NCBI GenBank assembly: GCA_001487125.1
Contig: LN913013.1
Location: forward strand, 62,001-126,000
Length of the DNA: 64,000 nucleotides
DNA from: Gabonibacter massiliensis
Lineage (GTDB): Bacteria; Bacteroidota; Bacteroidia; Bacteroidales; Marinifilaceae
Reading direction: 5' to 3'
The notes beneath the pieces are model-generated. The model searched no databases, was not told the origin of the DNA, and worked only from the letters and a program-made list of their open reading frames with translations. This document shows positions 52,699-62,146 of the stretch, piece after piece (positions within the stretch are counted from its first letter, which is position 1; the number at the start of each line of letters is the position of its first letter). The position numbers and the translations under genes were made by a program.

Positions 52699-54996
52699 AT
52701 GAAGACAATATTCAAGATAGCGAAGACGGAGTTGCAAACTCTGTTCTATTCCCCGATCGCGTGGTTGATCCTGATCATTTTTACCTTTCAATGCAGCATG
52801 GCCTTCTCCGATTTAATGGGAGGGATGGTACGCTCCAATTCTTTAGGCTACGGAAACTACAATGTTACCGGGGGGCTTTTTGACGGTTGGAGAGGTTTGT
52901 TTGTAACCGTTCAATCTTACCTTTACCTTTACATCCCTTTGTTGACGATGAGCTTGATGAGCCGGGAGTTCGGTAGCGGTTCAATTAAATTACTATACTC
53001 CTCGCCGGTGACGAACTGGCAGATCATTCTCGGGAAATACGCCTCGATGATGGTGTACGCTCTCGTTTTGATCGGAGTTTTGATGCTTTATGCTATATAT
53101 GCAATTTGTGCCGCCAAAAATATCGATATTCCCTATATCCTTTCCGGCTTATTGGGATTATACTTACTGATCTGCGCTTATGCGGCGATCGGTTTGTTCA
53201 TGTCGAGCCTGACCTCTTACCAGATCGTTGCCGCTGTAGGAACTTTAGCGGTTCTTGCGGCCTTATCTTACGTGAAGGGATTGTGGCAGGAGATCGATTT
53301 TGTCCGGGATTTGACCTTCTGGTTGGCCATAGACGGTCGAGCCGGAGAATTTGTTGACGGTTTGATCTGCTCGGAAGATGTCATTTACTTTTTGATCGTA
53401 ATCCTTTTGTTCCTGTCTATGGCTGTGATTCGTTTACAAGCTCGCAGACAGAAGAGTTCTTGGATGGTAAACTGGGGCAAATACGTTGGAGTTTGGGCGG
53501 TGGCGCTGTTTATCGGTTACCTCTCTTCTCGTCCGTCGTTGATGTCTTTTTACGATGCGACGCGTACGAAACATAATACGTTGACGCAAAATAGCCAGGA
53601 TATCGTTGCCCGCATGGACGGTAAATTGACGATCACGACCTACGTGAATATTATGGATCGTTTTTATTGGTATGGTTCTCCTTCCAGTCGGAATTGGGAT
53701 TTGGAACGTTTTAAACAATATGTTCGTTTCAAACCGGATATCACGATGAAATATGTTTATTACTATGATTCGATAAAGGATATGAAGAGTCTCGAAAAGA
53801 GATATCCCGATATGACCTTCGAGGAAATGGTAAAAAAGACGATCGAGATCATCAAATTGGATTCGAATAAAATATTGAAACCGGAACAGATTCGCGAACA
53901 GATCGACCTGAAGCCGGAAATGAATCGTTTCGTTCGTTTGTTGGAGAGAGAGAACGGTCAAAAGACCTTCTTGCGGGTGTTCGATGACATGATGGTTTTC
54001 CCGGGAGAGACGGAGATCTCTGCAGCTTTCAAACGTTTAGTGATGAAATTACCGAAAGTTGGGTTCTTAACCGGACATGGAGAACGTAACACGGAACGTC
54101 AGGGAGACCGGGATTACAGTAGTTTCACGCAGGATAAACCTTTCCGCTATTCATTGATTAACCAGGGATTCGATTTTGAGAATGTAACGTTGGACAAAAC
54201 GATTCCGGAGGATGTGAATATTCTTGTGATTGCCGAGATGCGTCAACCGTTAACGGCTGAAGAACAAGCGAATTTGGATAATTATATTGCCCGAGGCGGA
54301 AACTTGTTTATCGTGGGAGAACCGAAACGTCAGGAAATCATGAATCCTGTGATCGAACAGTTTGGTGTTCAGTTTATGCCGGGTGTTCTTGTTCGTCCGA
54401 CGGAGAATTTCCAAGCAGATCTGATCGTAGCCCGACCGACTAAAGAGGCAGCCGATTTCTCTTATATCTATAATACTATGAGACGTAGAGAATTGGTGAT
54501 TACGATGCCGAGTGCTACCGGATTGGATTACACGACAGATAAAGGTTTCGAGGTTACTCCGTTGTTCGTGAGCGACACCATCAATTGTTGGAACGAGTTG
54601 CAGACGACAAACTTCGTGGATGACACGGCCCGTTTCGACCCTTCTACCGGAGAGATCCAGAAAACGTTCGTGACCGGATTGGCGTTGTCGCGGAAAGTGG
54701 GAGAGAAAGAGCAAAAAATCATGATCTTCGGAGACGCTGACTGTGTAAGTAACGGTGAATTCAGCCGGAGCCGGAAGGATATTCCTGCATCCAACTATTC
54801 GATCATACAAGGAGCTTTCTTCTGGTTATCCGATGAAGAAGTGCCTATTGATGTTCGTCGTCCCCGTTTGACTGATGACAAGGTTTATGTAGGTGAGACC
54901 GGAATGTATATTACGAAGATTGGATTTATGGGAGTATTGCCTGCTATTTTACTTTTCATAGCTATATTCATATGGATTAGAAGAAGAGGCAGATAA
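52699..54996 (+). CDS. GldG-family ABC permease/auxiliary fusion, copy 2
   Basis: 765 residues, the same length and domain order as the protein at 48750: membrane domain, extracytoplasmic GldG domain and C-terminal helix. Differences cluster in certain loops (about residues 30-50, 125-140, 300-340 and 365-395 of the extracytoplasmic part), for example YGNYNVTGGLFDGWRG here versus YGNYNATMGLYAGWRG. The silent-site pattern in the 3' half is more AT-rich than in copy 1. The divergent loops may reflect different cargo or partners. A perfect terminator follows. Confidence 0.9.
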   Translation: MKTIFKIAKTELQTLFYSPIAWLILIIFTFQCSMAFSDLMGGMVRSNSLGYGNYNVTGGLFDGWRGLFVTVQSYLYLYIPLLTMSLMSREFGSGSIKLLYSSPVTNWQIILGKYASMMVYALVLIGVLMLYAIYAICAAKNIDIPYILSGLLGLYLLICAYAAIGLFMSSLTSYQIVAAVGTLAVLAALSYVKGLWQEIDFVRDLTFWLAIDGRAGEFVDGLICSEDVIYFLIVILLFLSMAVIRLQARRQKSSWMVNWGKYVGVWAVALFIGYLSSRPSLMSFYDATRTKHNTLTQNSQDIVARMDGKLTITTYVNIMDRFYWYGSPSSRNWDLERFKQYVRFKPDITMKYVYYYDSIKDMKSLEKRYPDMTFEEMVKKTIEIIKLDSNKILKPEQIREQIDLKPEMNRFVRLLERENGQKTFLRVFDDMMVFPGETEISAAFKRLVMKLPKVGFLTGHGERNTERQGDRDYSSFTQDKPFRYSLINQGFDFENVTLDKTIPEDVNILVIAEMRQPLTAEEQANLDNYIARGGNLFIVGEPKRQEIMNPVIEQFGVQFMPGVLVRPTENFQADLIVARPTKEAADFSYIYNTMRRRELVITMPSATGLDYTTDKGFEVTPLFVSDTINCWNELQTTNFVDDTARFDPSTGEIQKTFVTGLALSRKVGEKEQKIMIFGDADCVSNGEFSRSRKDIPASNYSIIQGAFFWLSDEEVPIDVRRPRLTDDKVYVGETGMYITKIGFMGVLPAILLFIAIFIWIRRRGR

Positions 54997-55022
54997 TAGA
55001 TAGAATATAAATTTTAAAGATT

Positions 55023-55066
55023 ACCGGAGTTTCATCGATTTACAGGATTGAAACTCCGGTTTTTTA
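55023..55066 (+). terminator. terminator after ABC copy 2
   Basis: ACCGGAGTTTC (55023-55033) and GAAACTCCGGT (55050-55060) form a perfect 11-bp stem followed by a T run to 55066. Confidence 0.85.
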
Positions 55067-55182
55067 TGGTTGAAAAGATGATTTGATTTTAAAATGTAGA
55101 TTTTGAAATTGTAAATCGAACGTTGAATTTTTGGATTTTTAACCTGCTACGATCGTCTGTCTTTTTAATTTTGATCACGTAA

Positions 55183-56472
55183 TCATTTAATTACAGAATC
55201 ACTCCATTGAATAGTTGTAACCCGTCCTATTCTGTATCCTATAAGAGCAAAATAGAGAATTACCGCGTAGCAGGGAATGACGAGCCAGTAAGCTTGCTGG
55301 TAGCCATAAATGCTTGTTAAAGAGCCATAGAGCATGGGGAGTAGAGCTCCTCCCGCGATGGCCATAATCAATAAGGCCGATCCTGTTTTGGTATGTCGTC
55401 CTAACCCATATATGGCTAACGGGAAAATGGCCGGCCACATGAGGGAATTTGCCAGACTTAATAAAGAGAGACACCAGATTGAAATCTCCAGAGGCAAGAA
55501 AATAACCCCGCAACCTAAAATCAGTCCTAATACAGCGCAATAGGAGAGGGCTTTTTCTTGACTGATGTATTTAGGAATACAGATGATGCCGATAATATAA
55601 CCTACAATCATGGCCAACATGGAATAGGTCGGAAATACCCGGGCAACATCCATGGACATGCCTTGAGCCGTCCCGTAACGAATGATGGAATCCACTGCAA
55701 TTACCTCTACCCCTACATATAGGAAGAGGGCTAATACGCCGATCCATAAATGAGGAAATGAAAAAATCGTACATTTGTCTTCCGGTAACAGGGAATCACA
55801 ATCACCTTCGGGGTCGTCGATATAAGGAAGGGGGGAGAATTTGACAAATAACCCTAAAATGACAAAAGAGATCATGATAATAATGTATGGAATGATCGCC
55901 TTAGAGGCTAAAATATCTAAGGCAGCAGCTCGTTCGATGACTGTCATGTGTTGTAGGCTATCTTCCAGTTGATCGATATTTTTTAACATGATGGAACCTA
56001 AAATCAATGGACTGATAGCTCCCGCTACTTTATTGCAGATCCCCATGATACTGACTCTTTGTGCGGCACTTTCCGGCGGACCCAATTCTATGACATAAGG
56101 ATTAGAAGCTGTTTGAAGTATGGATAAGCCAGTTCCCATGATAAATAATCCTAACAGGAATAACCCGTAGGTCCGGGTTAAAGCGGCGGGAATAAAGGCT
56201 AAAGCTCCGAAAGCCATAATCAGAAGCCCTAACATCATACCGTTCTTGTATCCGGTCTTCTTTAAAACCCAGGAGGAAGGTAATGCCATGACGAAGTAGG
56301 CAATATAGAAGGCGAAGGTTACAAGATAACCTTGCCACTCCTCCGTTAGTTCACATGCTATATTTAAATAAGGAATCAGGGTTGCGTTTAGCCAGGTAAC
56401 GAATCCGAAAATAAAAAAGAGGATACCGATAATAAAAATCCCCGTTCCGTAAGCATTTTTGTTTGGTTTCAT
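55183..56472 (-). CDS. FucP/GluP-like sugar MFS transporter
   Basis: A 429-residue, 12-helix major facilitator of the fucose:proton symporter/glucose-galactose transporter group. Hallmarks are FGFVTWLNATLIPYLNIACE, YFVMALPSSWVLKKTGYKNG, TASNPYVIELGPPESAAQRV and a second-half SIIRYGTAQGMSMDVARVFP. It imports a monosaccharide across the inner membrane; the exact sugar cannot be assigned. It is a single gene on the minus strand, convergent with ABC copy 2 and divergent from sigma gene 2, with a promoter-like TACTTTTG about 62 nt upstream. Confidence 0.88.
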   Translation of the reverse strand: MKPNKNAYGTGIFIIGILFFIFGFVTWLNATLIPYLNIACELTEEWQGYLVTFAFYIAYFVMALPSSWVLKKTGYKNGMMLGLLIMAFGALAFIPAALTRTYGLFLLGLFIMGTGLSILQTASNPYVIELGPPESAAQRVSIMGICNKVAGAISPLILGSIMLKNIDQLEDSLQHMTVIERAAALDILASKAIIPYIIIMISFVILGLFVKFSPLPYIDDPEGDCDSLLPEDKCTIFSFPHLWIGVLALFLYVGVEVIAVDSIIRYGTAQGMSMDVARVFPTYSMLAMIVGYIIGIICIPKYISQEKALSYCAVLGLILGCGVIFLPLEISIWCLSLLSLANSLMWPAIFPLAIYGLGRHTKTGSALLIMAIAGGALLPMLYGSLTSIYGYQQAYWLVIPCYAVILYFALIGYRIGRVTTIQWSDSVIK

Positions 56473-56533
56473 TTTGTTTTAATATATTTGGAATATAACT
56501 TTTATTATACTACACGCGTACTTCGAACGATTT

Positions 56534-56541
56534 CAAAAGTA
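56534..56541 (-). promoter_or_regulatory. -7 element for sugar transporter gene
   Basis: The minus strand reads TACTTTTG, matching TAnnTTTG, about 62 nt before the ATG at 56472. A same-strand TTTG at 56567-56570 lies 25 bp upstream. Confidence 0.4.
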
Positions 56542-56723
56542 AGGACTAAAATTAAAAAATAAAAACCAAACTGAAAAATTAAATAAATAATGGAATAAGA
56601 TAGGGGGTAGATTATTATTTGCCGGGTAGAATTTGTACATCTGATTTCAGATAATGGATTTATTATCTTAGAGTATAGGTCGTTTTAATAATATATAATC
56701 TTTTGTTTCTATGTATATTTTTT

Positions 56724-56731
56724 TATTTTTG
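56724..56731 (+). promoter_or_regulatory. -7 element for ECF sigma gene 2
   Basis: TATTTTTG matches TAnnTTTG and lies 32 nt before the ATG at 56764, similar in placement to the element before sigma gene 1. Confidence 0.45.
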
Positions 56732-56763
56732 AACATCCAAAGTCACCTTTGCGAAAGTGTGTA

Positions 56764-57345
56764 ATGTTAAAAAAAGTACAAGTGTTAACAGATGAGGCAC
56801 TTATAAAACAGCTTCATAGAGGTAATCATTTAGTGTTTAGGGAGATATTTAATCGATATTATTTCCCTTTGCGTTCTTTTGCCTCTCGCTATATAGAGAA
56901 TGATGAAGTTACGGAGGATTTCGTGCAAGATGCTTTTGTAAAGGTATGGGAGAAAAAATCGGATTTTATTTTACTGGCAAGCTTAAGAAGTTATCTATAC
57001 GCGAGTGTAAAAAATGCATGTCTCGATTATTTGCGACATAAACAGATGCAATTACGGCATGCCTCTGACTTAACTACTTTTTTTTCGGAGAGCGATGAAG
57101 AGGAATTTAAGTTGGAGGAGGAAGTACATGCTTTGATCTATGAAACGATAAAAGGATTGTCGGTGCAGTCTCGTCGTGTCGTACTGATGACGATGGAGGG
57201 ATATTCGAATCCAGAGATTGCTGAAAAGCTGCAAATATCGCCGAATACCGTTAAGACGTTAAAACTACGGGCGTATCGGACGTTGCGGGAGCGTCTGTCC
57301 GGTGTTCATTGGCTTATGTTTTTATTACTTTATTCTCCCTTTTAA
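56764..57345 (+). CDS. ECF RNA polymerase sigma factor (FecI type) 2
   Basis: A 193-residue ECF sigma factor. Region 2 has HLVFREIFNRYYFPLRSFAS and EDFVQDAFVKVWEKK; region 4 has VQSRRVVLMTMEGYSNPEIA and the HTH EKLQISPNTVKTLKLRAYRT. It shares the family of sigma 1 but is clearly divergent from it, so each probably serves its own SusCD module. The frame extends to a TTG at 56749; the ATG at 56764 is preferred. The fecR-like gene follows after 119 nt. Confidence 0.92.
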   Translation: MLKKVQVLTDEALIKQLHRGNHLVFREIFNRYYFPLRSFASRYIENDEVTEDFVQDAFVKVWEKKSDFILLASLRSYLYASVKNACLDYLRHKQMQLRHASDLTTFFSESDEEEFKLEEEVHALIYETIKGLSVQSRRVVLMTMEGYSNPEIAEKLQISPNTVKTLKLRAYRTLRERLSGVHWLMFLLLYSPF

Positions 57346-57464
57346 GTATATTCTTTGATGTTTTTCTGAGGATCGCTTCTATTTGATCATTTTTTCTGCA
57401 AAAAAAAGGGATAGAGTGTCACCCTGTTTCGAGATAGGTTCGTTTTAAGGGAAATTTATATAAA

Positions 57465-58616
57465 ATGGACCATAAGAGTGTTGAAATATCGAATTTAATC
57501 TATTGTTATTTGAAAGGAACTCTGGATGAAGAGGAACGAAAAGAGTTGAACCAATGGTTGGTAAGGCCGGGTAATCGGGAATTGTTCGATCGGATTTGCG
57601 ATAAAGAACGTATGTTAAAAAAATCGTTTCGTTTTGATCGGTATGATAAGGAAAAGAGTTGGAAACAGTTGGAGGAGAGGGCGGGTATTGGTCGAAAGGT
57701 GATTCGGAAAAGATGGATTGTTGCTGCTTCTTTTATTATACCGTTCTTTGTTGTTGCTTGGCTGTATATGCGGGAGAATCCTCAACCTTTACCTTCCGCT
57801 GAGGTGGAAAAAGAGATTGTTCCGGGTATGGTTTGTGCCCGATTGGAATCAGCCGACGGACAGATTTTCCATTTGGGGAAAGATTCGATAGGTACGCTTG
57901 TTTTAGCTAACGGAGGAGTTTTGAAAAATAGTTACGGAGGAGTTGCCTATTTGCCCGATTCTATATCGGGTTCCCGAAACAAATATCATGTCATGACTAC
58001 CCCGAGAGCCGGGGAATTTAAATTGGCTTTACCAGATGGAACGATCGTTTGGATGAATGCGGAATCTTATTTGCGGTTTCCGGAAATTTTCGCGGATGAT
58101 TGCCGGGAGGTATATGCTAAAGGTGAGCTTTATTTTGAGGTGACGCCCGATAAGAGCCGACCTTTTAGGGTGAAAATAGAGAATGGGTACACGGTTGAAG
58201 TATTGGGAACGGAGTTTAACATGAGAGCCTATGAAGGATTACCGTTGGCGACGACTTTAGTAAAAGGAAAGATCGTAATCGGGAAAGGAGAGAAACAGGT
58301 GGTTTTAAAGCCTGGTCAGCAAGCGGTAAGTCCGGTTGATAGTGAAATAATTCAGGTGAAAGAGGTGAATGTCGAATCTTATATTGCTTGGCGGAAAGGT
58401 TATTTTCTGTTCGATAACGAACGTTTGGAAGATATTATGTACGAATTGAGCCGGTGGTATGACGTACAGGTATTTTTTGAGAATCAGCAAGTGAAAGATG
58501 AACGTTTCTCCGTGGAACTTCGTCGGCATGATGATTTTAAAGATGTTTCGGATTTGATCGAACGTACCGGTTCTGTGAAAATAACGATTGATGGACATGC
58601 TGTATTTGTGAGATAA
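57465..58616 (+). CDS. FecR-type anti-sigma factor 2 (DUF4974)
   Basis: A 383-residue protein. The N-terminal cytosolic domain (KGTLDEEERKELNQWLVRPG) is followed by one transmembrane helix at about 87-104 (WIVAASFIIPFFVVAWLYM). The FecR domain has TPRAGEFKLALPDGTIVWMN and GELYFEVTPDKSRPFRV, and the DUF4974 C-terminus has YIAWRKGYFLFDNERLEDIM. It regulates sigma 2 in response to the STN domain of SusC 2. The stop is directly followed by two hairpins. Confidence 0.92.
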   Translation: MDHKSVEISNLIYCYLKGTLDEEERKELNQWLVRPGNRELFDRICDKERMLKKSFRFDRYDKEKSWKQLEERAGIGRKVIRKRWIVAASFIIPFFVVAWLYMRENPQPLPSAEVEKEIVPGMVCARLESADGQIFHLGKDSIGTLVLANGGVLKNSYGGVAYLPDSISGSRNKYHVMTTPRAGEFKLALPDGTIVWMNAESYLRFPEIFADDCREVYAKGELYFEVTPDKSRPFRVKIENGYTVEVLGTEFNMRAYEGLPLATTLVKGKIVIGKGEKQVVLKPGQQAVSPVDSEIIQVKEVNVESYIAWRKGYFLFDNERLEDIMYELSRWYDVQVFFENQQVKDERFSVELRRHDDFKDVSDLIERTGSVKITIDGHAVFVR

Positions 58617-58620
58617 AAAG

Positions 58621-58665
58621 ACGAGGGATGTTACCAGCATCCCTCGTGGAAGTGCCCAAGGGCAC
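58621..58665 (+). promoter_or_regulatory. tandem hairpins between fecR 2 and susC 2
   Basis: First hairpin: ACGAGGGATG (58621-58630) with CATCCCTCGT (58638-58647), a perfect 10-bp stem with a 7-nt loop, 4 nt after the fecR stop. Second: GTGCC, CAAG loop, GGCAC (58652-58665). The susC ATG lies 28 nt later. The layout, first-loop size and position match the gap before susC 1, though the sequences differ. Confidence 0.65.
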
Positions 58666-58692
58666 ATTGTGAAACTTTAATGTTACAAATTT

Positions 58693-61600
58693 ATGAAAAA
58701 AAGTGGACAAAAGGGGCTGTACCGACAGACCCGAAAGAAATTTTTGTTGATTATGAAGTTAACAACGGTATTTTTGTTGGCAACTTTTCTGTCTGTTTCC
58801 GGATCTATTTCGGCGCAAAAAGCAACCATTAAGGTTGAAAATGCGCACTTGAAAGAGGTATTCAAAGAGATAAAACAGAAAATGGGATACACTTTCGTTT
58901 TTAATGAACGTGTGGTAAACAAGGTTGGAAAAATTTCCCTGGATATTACTTCCGATAATGTAAAATTGATCATGGACAAGTGTTTGGAAGGTACCTCTTT
59001 AGGGTATTATATTCAGGATGGGGTGATTGTTATTTTGAGCAAAACGGATCCATCGGCCCGGCAGGTAAAAGAGGCGTTGAGGATCAAAGGAAAGGTGGTA
59101 GATCGGGACAGTCTTTCCATTCCGGGAGTTACGGTACTGTTACGGGGTACGACTATCGGAACGGCTACGGATAAGGATGGATTTTTTTCCATCGAAGTTC
59201 CTAAAACGGATAGTGTCGTGTTGGAATTTTCTTTCGTGGGTATGAAGAGAAAAGCAGTTGTGGTGAGAGGCACGGAAAAAGAGATAAAACTGTTATACGT
59301 GATGATGGAAGAGGATAAGGAGGAGTTGGGTGAAGTGGTCGTGACAGGTATGTTTAATCGTAGAAAAGAGGGATTTACCGGATCGGCCGTAACGGTCAAA
59401 GGGGAAGACATAAAAAAATTCAGCACGACCAATATAGCCAAGGCTTTATCGGCCATAGATCCCAGCTTTCGGATCATGGATGATATAGAGAACGGTTCCA
59501 ATCCGAATCGATTGCCGGATTTGCGTATGCGGGGACAGGCCACATTACCCGGCGGAAGCAATGCCGGCACATCGGCTGATATGGTGACTTTGCAAGGAGA
59601 ATACGATACCTATCCGAATAAGCCCCTGTTGATTTTAGATGGTTTTGAAATCGGTTTGCAGACCATGGTGGATATGGATCCGGACCGGGTAGAGTCCATT
59701 ACCCTGCTGAAAGATGCGGCTGCAACGGCGATTTACGGATCGCGTGCTGCCAACGGGGTGATCGTGATCGAGTCCAAATCTCCGAAGGAGGGACGTTTGT
59801 GGGTGACTTACGGTGGTAATGTGCGTATCGAGACTCCCGATCTTTCCGATTATAATTTGATGAATGCAGCTGAAAAATTAGCCGTGGAGTTAAAAGCGGG
59901 GGTATACGATAACACACTTTCGTTAGAGGAGTTGGAACGTTATCAGGCAAAGTTGAGAGAGGTTAGACGGGGTGTGAATACCTATTGGTTGGATAAGCCT
60001 TTGAGAACAGCAGTTCAGCATCGCCATGCGCTGACACTGGAGGGAGGGGATAGGGCTTTACGTTATAAACTCTATTTCGGTGCCAATTTTACACCGGGGG
60101 TGATGAAAGGTTCCAAACGCAATACTATGACCGGATCTTTAGATTTACAATATCGTTTTAAAAAGGTGCTGTTAAAGAATAGCGTTACCGTTGATAATTC
60201 GCTCGGGGACGAATCGCCTTGGGGTGATTTTAGCGAATACACGAAACTGAATCCTTATTTACGTCCGTACGGTCCTAACGGTGAAATATTAAGGCGTTTG
60301 GACTCCTTTGATAACCAATTTCGCGGTTATGAAAATACGAGTTACGCGAACCCGATGTATGATGCCACGCTTCACACGAAAAACCGGACGACTAATTTCG
60401 GGGTGAGAGAGCAATTCAGCGTGGAATATAATCCGACGGATGATGTCCGCTTGACGGGAGCCTTTTCTCTTTCCAAAAACAATGGGAAAACCGATGTATT
60501 CCGGCCGGCACAGCATACGGCTTTCGATAAAGAGAAAGATCCGACTAAAAAAGGGGATTTCCGTCGTACGCAGAGAGAAAATCTCTCCTATTCATTGGAT
60601 TTGACGGCCAGTTACAACAAACTGTTCGGACAGGTACATTACGTGACGGCAAATGCCAGAATGTCTGTCCAGGAAAGTCGTAACGAGAGTTACGGGGCTT
60701 ACGTTACCGGTTTCCCGAACGAAAATATGGACGATATCCTTTTCGGTAAGAAATATAACGAAAAGATGACAGGAACGGAGAATACAAGTCGTTTGATCGG
60801 TTGGATCGGGAGTTTCGGTTATTCATATAACTACAAGTATTCCGTTGATTTCAATATTCGGTTGGACGGCTCTTCCCAGTTCGGTAAGGATAACCGGTTT
60901 GCTCCTTTCTGGTCGGCCGGTTTGCGGTGGGATGTGAAAAAGGAGCAGTTTATGTCCCGGATCGGTTTTATTTCCGATTTTGTTTTACGAGGATCTTACG
61001 GGGTGACCGGAACACAAGGATTCGCACCTTATCAATCCCGGGAACTCTATTCGTATGGGGAATTGTTAAAACCTTATGTATCTTCCGACGGAACGGGGGT
61101 TGAGTTGGTAGCCATGCCGAACGAAAAGTTGAAGTGGCAGCAGACGGATACCTGGAATTTAGCATTGGAGCTGGGAGTTTTAAAAGGACGGATTACGGCT
61201 CGTGCCGAATATTTTCAGAAATTAACCAAAAACTCTTTGACCCAGATTACGCTTGCTCCTTCGCTCGGTTTTGCTTCTTATCCGGAAAACATGGGGACTT
61301 TGGAGAATAAGGGAGTCGAATTGAATATCTCTTTTATTCCCTACCAGAATCCGGCTAAATCGGCTTATTGGATCATTTCGTTGAACGGTTCCCATAACAC
61401 GGATAAATTGAAGAAAATATCCGAAGCCATGCGGAATATGAACCGGGTAAATTCCGATCAGATGAGTGATATCGGGACGGCCAAGAAGAACGGTTACAAA
61501 CCGCTTCCGCATTACGAAGAGGGAGAATCTATCAACCGGATTTGGGTGGTGAAATCTTTGGGGATCGATCCGTCGACCGGAGCCGAGATTTTTATGAAGA

Positions 61601-62130
61601 GAAACGGAGAGATGACCGGTAAATGGGAGGCCGTGGATTTGGTTCCTTGTGGAAATACGGAACCCAAATGGCAGGGAAATATCAACTCTTCTTTCACCTA
61701 TAAGGGGTTCGGGGTCAACGTGAGTTTTCGTTATAAATTCGGAGGTCAAATATATAATCAGACGTTGGTGGATAAAGTTGAAAATGCCGACCTGATGTAT
61801 AATGCCGATAAACGGGTTTTGAATCTAAGATGGGATGAGGTCGGTCTGGCTGCCCGTTATAAAGGACTTTCCAGAGGAGTAAATGGGGCGGCGACCAAAG
61901 CAAGTTCACGTTTTATTATGGATGAAAATACTTTCCAAATGGGATCACTTTCCCTGAATTACCGTATGGATAAAACGAATGCGAAATATATCGATCGTTG
62001 GGGATTGAGTTCCGTGGGGGTGACCTTTAATATGGAGGATTTATTTTACCTCTCCACGGTAAAACAGGAGAGGGGATTGAGCTATCCTTTTGCCCGCCAA
62101 TTCTCCTTTTCGTTAAATGTGTCGTTTTAA
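58693..62130 (+). CDS. SusC/RagA TonB-dependent receptor 2 with STN domain
   Basis: A 1145-residue receptor with a basic N-terminal extension and then a signal segment (MKLTTVFLLATFLSVSGSIS). The STN domain lies at about 50-105 (HLKEVFKEIKQKMGYTFVFN), the regulatory domain at about 130-215 (IKGKVVDRDSLSIPGVTVLL), the plug contains ESITLLKDAAATAIYGSRAA, and the barrel ends RQFSFSLNVSF. It is homologous over its full length to the receptor at 34917, but the plug and barrel loops are diverged, suggesting a different ligand. Co-transcribed with susD 2 (16-nt gap). The STN domain supports signalling to FecR 2. Confidence 0.95.
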   Translation: MKKSGQKGLYRQTRKKFLLIMKLTTVFLLATFLSVSGSISAQKATIKVENAHLKEVFKEIKQKMGYTFVFNERVVNKVGKISLDITSDNVKLIMDKCLEGTSLGYYIQDGVIVILSKTDPSARQVKEALRIKGKVVDRDSLSIPGVTVLLRGTTIGTATDKDGFFSIEVPKTDSVVLEFSFVGMKRKAVVVRGTEKEIKLLYVMMEEDKEELGEVVVTGMFNRRKEGFTGSAVTVKGEDIKKFSTTNIAKALSAIDPSFRIMDDIENGSNPNRLPDLRMRGQATLPGGSNAGTSADMVTLQGEYDTYPNKPLLILDGFEIGLQTMVDMDPDRVESITLLKDAAATAIYGSRAANGVIVIESKSPKEGRLWVTYGGNVRIETPDLSDYNLMNAAEKLAVELKAGVYDNTLSLEELERYQAKLREVRRGVNTYWLDKPLRTAVQHRHALTLEGGDRALRYKLYFGANFTPGVMKGSKRNTMTGSLDLQYRFKKVLLKNSVTVDNSLGDESPWGDFSEYTKLNPYLRPYGPNGEILRRLDSFDNQFRGYENTSYANPMYDATLHTKNRTTNFGVREQFSVEYNPTDDVRLTGAFSLSKNNGKTDVFRPAQHTAFDKEKDPTKKGDFRRTQRENLSYSLDLTASYNKLFGQVHYVTANARMSVQESRNESYGAYVTGFPNENMDDILFGKKYNEKMTGTENTSRLIGWIGSFGYSYNYKYSVDFNIRLDGSSQFGKDNRFAPFWSAGLRWDVKKEQFMSRIGFISDFVLRGSYGVTGTQGFAPYQSRELYSYGELLKPYVSSDGTGVELVAMPNEKLKWQQTDTWNLALELGVLKGRITARAEYFQKLTKNSLTQITLAPSLGFASYPENMGTLENKGVELNISFIPYQNPAKSAYWIISLNGSHNTDKLKKISEAMRNMNRVNSDQMSDIGTAKKNGYKPLPHYEEGESINRIWVVKSLGIDPSTGAEIFMKRNGEMTGKWEAVDLVPCGNTEPKWQGNINSSFTYKGFGVNVSFRYKFGGQIYNQTLVDKVENADLMYNADKRVLNLRWDEVGLAARYKGLSRGVNGAATKASSRFIMDENTFQMGSLSLNYRMDKTNAKYIDRWGLSSVGVTFNMEDLFYLSTVKQERGLSYPFARQFSFSLNVSF

Positions 62131-62146
62131 TTAAAAATTTAAGCAT

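Larger units (their letters stand above)
51744..54996 (+). repeat. tandem duplication, unit 2 (ABC pair)
   Basis: Direct repeat of 47795-51047. The ATPase gene is almost unchanged in its centre, whereas the permease gene is a patchwork: for example, about 135 nt from 52913 are identical to 48964 onward, while the flanking segments differ at many third positions. Confidence 0.9.
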
